From DATLMR01 sp035634255 (lineage in GTDB: Bacteria > Acidobacteriota > Blastocatellia > UBA7656), in contig DASQDI010000123.1 of assembly GCA_035634255.1 (NCBI GenBank), positions 1-42,667 on the forward strand: a stretch of 42,667 nt of DNA, written 5' to 3'. Under the pieces are notes generated by a model, which was not told the origin of the DNA, made no database searches, and was given only the letters and a program-made list of their open reading frames with translations. Positions 18,512-25,255 of the stretch are shown piece after piece. The stretch's first letter is position 1; each line of letters begins with the position of its first letter. Made by a program: the position numbers and the translations under genes.

Positions 18512-19362
18512 GCGTCACACCGGCAAATTTGAGCGCGGAGCAAGCGCCTCCCAAAATCTCCCCGGTCAGGCCATGGGGCAGGTGGGGCGTGCGAACGGTG
18601 GCCGTAACGTACCTAGGTCTGATGATCGTGCTGCCGCTTTCCGCGATCTTCCAGAGGGGCTTCGAGGATGGCGTCTCGTCGTTCTGGGGCGACATCACTT
18701 CGCCAATCGCGTTCGCCGCGCTGAAGCTGACTCTGATGAGCGCCGTTCTGACCACGGCGGTCAACGCATTGATGGGCACCCTCACGGCGTACGTGCTGGT
18801 GCGTTACGATTTCGCGGGCCGGGGTCTGCTGAATGGGCTGGTGGACATGCCCTTCGCGATCCCGACGCTGGTCACGGGGGTGATGCTGGTCGTGCTGTAC
18901 GGCCCGCAGGGGACTCTGGGCGCGTGGCTCGAAGCCGAGGGCTTTCAGGTGATCTTCGCGACTCCGGGCATCGTGCTCGCCCTGCTGCTCGTCACCTACC
19001 CGTTCGTCATCCGCACGGTGCAGCCGGTGCTGATGGAGATGCGGAGGGATCAGGAAGAGGCCGCTTACACGATGGGGGCGTCGAAGTGGGTGACCTTCTA
19101 TCGCATAGTTTTGCCGGCCATCTCGCCCGCGGTCATCACGGGCGCGTTGCTGACTTTCGCCCGAGCTATCGGGGAGTTCGGCTCCATCGTGATCGTCGCG
19201 GGCAACATCCCCGGACGGACTCTGACGGCCCCGGTCCACGTCTTCGGGCAGATCGAATCGCAAAACGTTCGGGGCGCGAGCGCGATGTCGGTCCTGCTCC
19301 TCGCCCTTTCATTCTTTCTCATGATCTCGGTCGAGTGGGTCCAGAGGCGGAGGGAGCGTTGA
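18508..19362 (+). CDS. cysT: Sulfate ABC transporter permease CysT (CysU)
   Basis: A 284-residue inner-membrane permease with about six spans. It forms the translocation channel with CysW. The ATG at 18508 overlaps the sbp stop in ATGA, the usual sign of translational coupling; the frame upstream overlaps sbp and is rejected. The family traits 'LVDMPFAIPTLVTGVMLV' and the EAA loop region 'EEAAYTMGASKWVTFYRIVL' with 'ARAIGEFGSIVIVAGNIPG' contact the ATPase. The coding sequence ends three bases before cysW. Confidence 0.94.
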   Translation: MSVTPANLSAEQAPPKISPVRPWGRWGVRTVAVTYLGLMIVLPLSAIFQRGFEDGVSSFWGDITSPIAFAALKLTLMSAVLTTAVNALMGTLTAYVLVRYDFAGRGLLNGLVDMPFAIPTLVTGVMLVVLYGPQGTLGAWLEAEGFQVIFATPGIVLALLLVTYPFVIRTVQPVLMEMRRDQEEAAYTMGASKWVTFYRIVLPAISPAVITGALLTFARAIGEFGSIVIVAGNIPGRTLTAPVHVFGQIESQNVRGASAMSVLLLALSFFLMISVEWVQRRRER

Positions 19363-19364
19363 GC

Positions 19365-20189
19365 ATGTCGAAGCAGACGAAGCGACGGCACAGCATGTCC
19401 GAGTGGGCGTTGATCGGGGCGGTCGTTCTGTACGCGGCGGTGTTGCTCGTCGGGCCGCTCGTCTCGATCCTGTGGGGCGCTCTTTCGGAAGGCGCGGCCC
19501 CATTCGTCAGGGAGATTACGTCGCCGAATGCGTTGAATGCGATCAAGCTGACCCTGCTCCTGAGCGTCGGGGCGACGGTCTTAAATACGGTCTTCGGGGT
19601 ATGCATCGCGTGGGTGCTGGTGCGCGACGATTTCAAGGGCCGGCAACTCATCAACGGGCTGGTCGATCTGCCGTTCGCGGTCTCTCCCGTGATCGCCGGG
19701 CTGATGCTGATCCTGCTGTTCGGGCGGGACGGCTGGTTTACGTGGGTCACCGACTCGCTCGGCATCAAGATGGTCTTCGCGTGGCCGGGCATGTTGCTGG
19801 CCACGGCGTTCGTCTCCCTGCCTTTCGTCACGCGCGAGGTCATGCCGGTGCTCGCGCAGATCGGCACCGAGCAGGAGAACGCGGCTTACACGATGGGGGC
19901 GAGCTCGTGGCAGGCCTTCTGGCACGTGACGCTCCCGTCGATCCGGTGGGGCCTGCTCTACGGAGTCTCCCTCACCCTCGCGCGCGCGATTGGGGAGTTC
20001 GGCGCGGTGCTCGTGGTGAGCGGGGGCGTGAGCGGCCTGACAGAAACCTCCACGCTCTTTATCTTCCGCTCCCTCGACGACAGGAACTACGTCGGGGCTT
20101 ACTCGATGGCTCTGGTCCTGGCCCTGATCTCTTTCACGATCCTGATGCTGATGGAGTTTTTTAAGAACCGGACGGGTGAAGGCCGGTGA
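19365..20189 (+). CDS. cysW: Sulfate ABC transporter permease CysW
   Basis: A 274-residue partner permease of CysT, with about six spans. The longer frame upstream merely shadows cysT. The ATG at 19365 follows the cysT stop by two bases; an alternative ATG lies 11 codons later. Signatures are 'LVDLPFAVSPVIAGLMLILL', the EAA loop 'ENAAYTMGASSWQAFWHVTL' and 'ARAIGEFGAVLVVSGGVSG'. A CysW-type 'ETSTLFIFRSLDDRNYVGAY' segment near the end distinguishes it from CysT. It is probably cotranscribed with the ATPase gene 38 bases downstream. Confidence 0.94.
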   Translation: MSKQTKRRHSMSEWALIGAVVLYAAVLLVGPLVSILWGALSEGAAPFVREITSPNALNAIKLTLLLSVGATVLNTVFGVCIAWVLVRDDFKGRQLINGLVDLPFAVSPVIAGLMLILLFGRDGWFTWVTDSLGIKMVFAWPGMLLATAFVSLPFVTREVMPVLAQIGTEQENAAYTMGASSWQAFWHVTLPSIRWGLLYGVSLTLARAIGEFGAVLVVSGGVSGLTETSTLFIFRSLDDRNYVGAYSMALVLALISFTILMLMEFFKNRTGEGR

Positions 20190-20227
20190 CCCGGCACGCG
20201 GCGGTTCGCGCCTGAGGCCAAATATCT

Positions 20228-22099
20228 ATGTCAATCGTTCTGGAAAAGATAGTCAAGCGGTACGGCAGGCAGCTCATCGTCGACCGCGTGTCGCTCGAAG
20301 TGGCTGACGGGGAGTTCTTCGTCCTGCTCGGCGCGAGCGGCAGCGGAAAGAGCACGATCCTCAGGATGATCGCGGGGCTCGCGCAGCCGGACGGCGGGCG
20401 CATCCTCCTGCATGGGCGCGACGTGACGGGCCTTCCTCCGCAGCAGAGAGACACGGGGATGGTCTTTCAGAATTATTCGATCTTTCATCACATGAGCGTC
20501 TCGGAAAACATAGAGTTCGGCCTGAAGATCCGGAAGAAGCCGAGGGCCGAGCGCCGGGCGAAGGTCGAGCAGTTGTTAGACCTCGTCGGGCTGGCGGGGC
20601 TGGGGAGCCGCCTGCCCGCCCAGCTTTCCGGCGGCCAGCAACAGAGGGTCGCGGTCGCGCGAGCCCTCGCCTACGAGCCGAACGTTCTGCTGCTCGACGA
20701 GCCCTTCGGCGCGCTCGACGTGAAGATCCGCACGCAGTTGCGGCGCAGCCTCAAGGAGATTCAGAAGAAGCTCGGAGTCACGGCGATCCTCGTGACCCAC
20801 GATCAGGAAGAGGCTTTCGAGCTGGCGGACCGGATCGGCATTCTGGAGCGCGGCCGGCTGCTGGAAGTGGGCGAAGGTGAGGAACTCTACGCGCGCCCGA
20901 AGTCTTCTTTCGTCGCCACGTTCCTCGGGGCGGGCACCGTCCTGGTAGGCTCGGCGTCGTCGGGCAAAGCTCGATTCAACACGCTCTCTCTGCCGATCCC
21001 CGAGGGCATCCCGCGCGAAGACGGCGCCAGAGTGCAATTGCTCATCCGACCGGAGCACGTTGTCCTGAGCAGAGAAGAGCCCCCCGGAGGGGCCGCGGTG
21101 CTGGGGCGCGGGACGGTACTAGAGCAGACCTTCAACGGGGCTTCGCGGCGCGCGACCCTGCGGATGCCTCACATGCCCGCGACTCGCCAGATAGCCCCGC
21201 CGATACCGTTCGGGGAAGAGGGGTTTCTCGTTGACGCCGTCGTCCCGACCGACGAACCGCTCACTGGCCGGGAGGTGTGGGTGAGCCTGCGAAGCTGGCA
21301 CATCCTCGGGCCGCCCGTGCCTCGACTGATGGTGTACGACCTCGGCTCGGGCTCGACCGAGCCGCTCAGGCTGGCGAAGCAGCTAGTGGAGAAGCTGGAA
21401 GCGACGGCGACGGTGCTCGCGGTGGCCGACGGGCCGGGAGCGGCCGAAGCTCTGAGGGAGCGGCACAAGCGCCGTCAGGATGAATCCGACCTGACGGGGG
21501 CCGAACTACGCATCCGGTACGGGGAAGCGGCGGATCAGATCATCAGCGAGCAGGCGGAGACGCCTTACGAGATGGTGATACTCAGTCCGTCGCAAAAGAG
21601 GTTCGCCATTACCGACCCTCGCGCGGACGGCATGGGAGGTTTAACGGGAAAGGTCTTGCAGCAGTCGAGGGCCCCGGTGCTCGTCGTGAAAGGGGAGGGC
21701 AGCAGGTTCTCGAAAATCCTCATATGCACGGCGGCGGGCGAGCCCGGCAAGAGCGACGTGCGGGTCGGGGGGCGTCTCGCGCGCCGCCTCCGGGCCAGCG
21801 TGACTCTGCTCTACGTGAATGCTCGCGAGGAGGCTCCGGGCCCGCTTGCCCGCGTTCATCTCGAACGCGCCGCGGCGACTTTGCGGTCCCTCGACGTCGA
21901 AGGGGATATCCGCTACCGGCAGGCGGAGACGGCCTCGGCCGGCATACTCGCCGAAGCGGACGAGGGCGCATTCGATTTGATCGTCGTCGGGGGCCACGGG
22001 CCGGGCTCGCGCAAGCTATTCAAGCTGAGCGATGTCACGAAGCAGGTGGTGGCGGGCTCCGACTGCCCCGTGCTCGTCGTGCCGTCCGACGTGAAATGA
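20228..22099 (+). CDS. cysA: Sulfate-type ABC transporter ATPase fused to two USP-like domains
   Basis: A 623-residue protein, about 260 longer than a normal CysA. The N-terminal ABC ATPase is intact: Walker A GASGSGKST (35-43), signature LSGGQQQR (133-140), Walker B VLLLDEP (153-159) and switch H191 in 'LVTHDQ'. A TOBE-type regulatory region follows (about 230-360). Residues ~367-488 and ~494-620 each look like a universal stress protein domain, with the ending strand 'APVLVVK' or 'CPVLVVPS'. The second keeps 'LIVVGGHGPGS', close to the G-x2-G nucleotide loop of ATP-binding USPs; the first has lost it. USP domains in other proteins bind ATP, cAMP or c-di-AMP, so a regulatory role is likely, but the ligand here is inference. 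Confidence 0.9.
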   Translation: MSIVLEKIVKRYGRQLIVDRVSLEVADGEFFVLLGASGSGKSTILRMIAGLAQPDGGRILLHGRDVTGLPPQQRDTGMVFQNYSIFHHMSVSENIEFGLKIRKKPRAERRAKVEQLLDLVGLAGLGSRLPAQLSGGQQQRVAVARALAYEPNVLLLDEPFGALDVKIRTQLRRSLKEIQKKLGVTAILVTHDQEEAFELADRIGILERGRLLEVGEGEELYARPKSSFVATFLGAGTVLVGSASSGKARFNTLSLPIPEGIPREDGARVQLLIRPEHVVLSREEPPGGAAVLGRGTVLEQTFNGASRRATLRMPHMPATRQIAPPIPFGEEGFLVDAVVPTDEPLTGREVWVSLRSWHILGPPVPRLMVYDLGSGSTEPLRLAKQLVEKLEATATVLAVADGPGAAEALRERHKRRQDESDLTGAELRIRYGEAADQIISEQAETPYEMVILSPSQKRFAITDPRADGMGGLTGKVLQQSRAPVLVVKGEGSRFSKILICTAAGEPGKSDVRVGGRLARRLRASVTLLYVNAREEAPGPLARVHLERAAATLRSLDVEGDIRYRQAETASAGILAEADEGAFDLIVVGGHGPGSRKLFKLSDVTKQVVAGSDCPVLVVPSDVK

Positions 22100-22236
22100 G
22101 CGGGCGCGTCAGATTCACCGGCCGGTTCAAAGGTTATTCAGAGCCTCTCTTTTACTCGCGCTTCAGCGAAATAAAAAAGCAGGACGAGTGAATATTTCGC
22201 CGCGTCCGGGCATACGTATGTGTGAGAGGGCAAGTG

Positions 22237-22767
22237 ATGGAAGACTCGGTTGCCATTAAAAAATGCAAAGAGGGCGACACGGACGCTTTCCGTCATCTTG
22301 TCCGCGCGTATCAGGGGCAGGCGATAGGTCACGCGACCGGGATACTGGGCAACAGGGAAGACGCCCTCGACGCGGTTCAGGAGGCATTCATAGATGCTTT
22401 TCAGGCGTTGAACAGGTTCGACGGCTCAAGGCGCTTTTACCCGTGGTTTTACGTCATCCTGCGGAATTGCTGTTACAAGCTGGCCAGAGGCCGCAAGCGC
22501 CGCGAGGCTGACGACCTGGAGCATGCCGAAATCCTCGCGCCGTCGGGCTCCGTCTCTCCCGAAGAGAGTATCTCCCTCGAAAGAGCCCTGCTTGAGCTGT
22601 CGGCGGAAGACCGCGAATTGATAACGCTCAGGCACCTCGACGGGCTCTCTTACGAAGACCTCGCCGAGAGGCTTGGGATCCCGCAGGGGACTGTGATGAG
22701 CCGCCTTTACAACGTCCGGAGGCGACTGCGTAAAAAGCTGGCTCAGCTTGATTTCACGAACGAATGA
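22237..22767 (+). CDS. ECF-type RNA polymerase sigma factor
   Basis: A 176-residue group IV sigma factor. Region 2 has 'NREDALDAVQEAFIDAFQAL' and 'FYPWFYVILRNCCYKLARG'. Region 4 carries an HTH in 'LRHLDGLSYEDLAERLGI' followed by 'GTVMSRLYNVRRRLRKKL', the standard ECF ending. ATG at 22237 with GAGAGGG at good spacing is preferred over an in-frame GTG at 22222. A zinc-finger anti-sigma starts ten bases after the stop, the classical sigma/anti-sigma arrangement. The target promoter is not evident within the window. Confidence 0.93.
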   Translation: MEDSVAIKKCKEGDTDAFRHLVRAYQGQAIGHATGILGNREDALDAVQEAFIDAFQALNRFDGSRRFYPWFYVILRNCCYKLARGRKRREADDLEHAEILAPSGSVSPEESISLERALLELSAEDRELITLRHLDGLSYEDLAERLGIPQGTVMSRLYNVRRRLRKKLAQLDFTNE

Positions 22768-22777
22768 GAGAAATGTG

Positions 22778-23215
22778 ATGTCGGAACCAACGTGTCAGAT
22801 AGTGATCATGGAGCTGATGGCCACGGGCGACGGCCGGCCGCCTTCGGTGCCGATTGAAGTCATCAACGCCCACCTCGCGTCCTGCGCGGCATGCCGCGAA
22901 GAGGCGAGGGAATTGGAGGGGCTCGGCGGCCTGCTCGACGCTCAGCGACGGCAGATCCCGTCGGACGACCTCTGGCCGATGATCGCGCCGCGCCTGAAAT
23001 CGAAGAAGGCCGCCGCCGGGGAGAAGACGACCCTTTATTATTTTATTCTGTTCGGCGCATCGCTAGCGCTTTACAAGCTTCTGGAACTCATCCCCGAGCG
23101 CCGGATCGACGTTGCCTTCAAGCTTATTCCGATAATCATCGCGGTCTCATTGTTCGCTTTTTTGAAAGAGAACCCTTTCAAGATCAACCCTCGACTCGGG
23201 GCAGACACGGAGTGA
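22778..23215 (+). CDS. Zinc-finger anti-sigma factor (membrane protein)
   Basis: A 145-residue protein with an anti-sigma zinc-finger motif H32-x3-C36-x2-C39 ('NAHLASCAACREE') and an upstream Cys6. Two membrane spans follow (about 85-103 and 112-129). It would hold the upstream ECF factor at the membrane. The start at ATG 22778 is chosen because the longer frame overlaps the sigma gene. The C-terminal part outside the second span is short, so signal sensing must lie within the membrane segments or in a partner, possibly the small protein encoded next. Confidence 0.85.
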   Translation: MSEPTCQIVIMELMATGDGRPPSVPIEVINAHLASCAACREEARELEGLGGLLDAQRRQIPSDDLWPMIAPRLKSKKAAAGEKTTLYYFILFGASLALYKLLELIPERRIDVAFKLIPIIIAVSLFAFLKENPFKINPRLGADTE

Positions 23216-23219
23216 CATT

Positions 23220-23540
23220 ATGAACACCAACGATATTGAAGTGCAGACGCGCGTGGTACTCGGTCAGAAGTACGCTTTCGCGACCGCCGCCCTCATCCTC
23301 GGCATCGCGAGCTTTATCAACTTTCTCGGCATGGAGAAGGGGGTGCTCGCAATCGTTTTCGCGTGGCTGGCCCTCAGGTCGAAGCCCGCGCCCGAGCTGC
23401 GGGACCGCCGCGTGTGGGGCAAAGCCGGGATGATTCTGGGAGCTTTGCAGATAGTCCTCATCGTCACGGTGCTGGCGCTGAACTTCGACAGGATTTCGGC
23501 CGTGCTCGACGCTCTGATGAAATTGCAGGAAGGGAAGTGA
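23220..23540 (+). CDS. Small two- or three-span membrane protein (DUF4190-like)
   Basis: A 106-residue protein that starts four bases after the anti-sigma stop. It has hydrophobic segments at about 17-35, 40-52 and 68-87 ('GKAGMILGALQIVLIVTVLA'). The pattern of short glycine-rich spans with 'GKAGMILG' resembles DUF4190-type proteins. The function is unknown. Tight linkage makes it the third gene of a sigma/anti-sigma operon, either a co-sensor or an envelope target. Confidence 0.65.
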   Translation: MNTNDIEVQTRVVLGQKYAFATAALILGIASFINFLGMEKGVLAIVFAWLALRSKPAPELRDRRVWGKAGMILGALQIVLIVTVLALNFDRISAVLDALMKLQEGK

Positions 23541-23570
23541 ACGCGCGGGCGCGCATCTTCTCACCGGTTC

Positions 23571-24197
23571 TCACCGAGGGGGCGCTTCCGCCCTGGCCGG
23601 AGGCCGCTCGGTGAATTGCGGTAGGAACCGGTTGAGGATTCTGTAGACGAGAAGGAGGCCGAGCGCCGAGGCGAAGAGTAAAGGGATGCGCGTGTCGGCC
23701 TTGACCTGCATGTAATAGTGGGCCACTCCCAGAACCGCCGCGAGGTAAGCGGCCCTGTGCAGCAGCCTCCACCTCGGCCCCCCGAGCCGCTTCACCATCC
23801 GGTTCGTGGACGTTATCGCCAGAGGCAGGAGCAGCAGGAAGGCCGCCATGCCGAGAGTGATGAAAGGCCGTTTAAAAGTATCTTCGATTATGGAGAGGAG
23901 GTTGAACTCCCTGTCGAACGCGGCGTAGGCCGACAGGTGCATAGTCCCGTAGAAAAAAGCGAAGAGCCCCAGCATCCGGCGCAGCTTCACGAGCCAGGGG
24001 AGGCCCAGAATCTTCCTGAGCGGGGTGACCGCGAGCGACAGGAGTAGAAAGACCAGAGCGAGCGTGCCGGTCGTGTGGATGATGAACTCGACGGGGTTGG
24101 CTCCGAGATTTCCGCGGAGCGCGTCCCGGACCATGAGCGCGAGCGGCAGCAGCCCGTTGGCGAAGATGACGAGTTTCGCAAACCTGATGTCTTTCAC
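23571..24197 (-). CDS. msrQ: Heme-binding membrane subunit MsrQ of the MsrPQ system
   Basis: A 208-residue six-span membrane protein of the ferric reductase-like (YedZ) family. It passes electrons from the quinone pool or flavin to MsrP for repair of periplasmic methionine sulfoxide. Histidines expected to bind heme appear in 'FIIHTTGT', 'FFYGTMHLSAYAAFD' and 'RLLHRAAYLAAVLGVAHYY'. The start is GTG at 24197 with GGAG upstream. It follows msrP by 11 bases on the minus strand, the usual order of this pair. Confidence 0.93.
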   Translation of the reverse strand: MKDIRFAKLVIFANGLLPLALMVRDALRGNLGANPVEFIIHTTGTLALVFLLLSLAVTPLRKILGLPWLVKLRRMLGLFAFFYGTMHLSAYAAFDREFNLLSIIEDTFKRPFITLGMAAFLLLLPLAITSTNRMVKRLGGPRWRLLHRAAYLAAVLGVAHYYMQVKADTRIPLLFASALGLLLVYRILNRFLPQFTERPPARAEAPPR

Positions 24198-24208
24198 CCT
24201 GTCTCCGG

Positions 24209-25177
24209 TCAGAAGTCCGCCTTCAGGTCCATCCCCGCGTAAAGCTGTGCCACCTGCTCTCCGTAGCCGTTAAAGAGCAGGGTGTCGCGCAGGCCGAACT
24301 CGCCGATGCGACGCTCCCGCGCCTGGCTCCACCGGGGGTGCGGCACTCCGGGGTTGACGTTCGAATAAAAGCCGTATTCGTCGGGCGCGGCGGCGGTCCA
24401 GGTGCTCGTCGGCTGGCCCTCGACAAGGTCGATCTTCACTATCGATTTGATGCTCTTGAATCCGTACTTCCATGGCACGACGAGCCTGACCGGCGCGCCA
24501 TTTTGCGGCGGGAGAGCTTCGCCGTAAAGCCCCGTCGCGAGGATCGTGAGCGGGTGCAGGGCCTCGTCGAGCCTGAGCCCTTCGACATAAGGCCAGGAGA
24601 GAATGCCCGTCTTCTGGTTCGGCATCTGTTGCGGGTCCATCAGGGTCTCGAACCTGACGAACCTCGCCCGGGAGTTAGGCTCCACCTTTTCGAGAACCCG
24701 GTTGAGCGGGATGCCGAGCCACGGGATCACCATCGACCAGCCCTCCACGCACCTCAATCGGTATACTCGCTCCTCGACCGGCGCGAGCTTTGTCAGGTCG
24801 TCGATGTCGAATTCGCGGGGCTTGTTGACGAGCCCTCCGATGGCCACCGTCCACGGGCGAGTCACGAACCTGCTGGCTTTTGAAGCGACGGCCTCTTTGT
24901 TCGTGGAGAACTCATAAAAATTATTGTAGTTGGTGATGTCTTCGAGCGGGGTCAGCTTATCTTCCGCCGACGCCCGTCCGCCCTCAGGCATTCTCGCGGG
25001 CCCCGCCCCGCCCGCTTCGGGAGGGCTGCCCGGAGACGTGAAAGAGCGGTAGACGAGGCCGGTGGCGGTCAGGCTCGCCGCCAGAGCCGCGCCGCGCATG
25101 AAGTTCCTGCGGTTCAGGTAAACCGATTTATCCGTGACCTCGCTGCCCGCGACATCTTCGGGTTTTTTGATCAACAT
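24209..25177 (-). CDS. msrP: Periplasmic methionine sulfoxide reductase catalytic subunit MsrP
   Basis: A 322-residue molybdopterin enzyme (YedY) that reduces methionine sulfoxide in exported proteins. A Tat signal is present: 'NRRNFMRGAALAAS' with the twin arginines at 23-24. The molybdenum-ligating cysteine is C143 in 'YRLRCVEGWSMVIPW'. Further on, 'GAPVRLVVPWKYGFKSIKSI' and 'FNGYGEQVAQLYAGMDL' are typical. ATG at 25177 has AGGTGG five bases upstream. It is cotranscribed with msrQ, and mutS ends 78 bases upstream. Confidence 0.95.
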   Translation of the reverse strand: MLIKKPEDVAGSEVTDKSVYLNRRNFMRGAALAASLTATGLVYRSFTSPGSPPEAGGAGPARMPEGGRASAEDKLTPLEDITNYNNFYEFSTNKEAVASKASRFVTRPWTVAIGGLVNKPREFDIDDLTKLAPVEERVYRLRCVEGWSMVIPWLGIPLNRVLEKVEPNSRARFVRFETLMDPQQMPNQKTGILSWPYVEGLRLDEALHPLTILATGLYGEALPPQNGAPVRLVVPWKYGFKSIKSIVKIDLVEGQPTSTWTAAAPDEYGFYSNVNPGVPHPRWSQARERRIGEFGLRDTLLFNGYGEQVAQLYAGMDLKADF

Positions 25178-25255
25178 CTAAGCCACCTTCATAATTATAT
25201 CCGCCCCGAATGGGCTTTTATTCCCGGTCCGAGCCTCACGTCTCGTCAGATCGCC

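Noticed and set aside
18456..19364. N-terminal extension of CysW
   Set aside because: This part is out of frame with, and fully overlaps, cysT; CysW begins at 19365.
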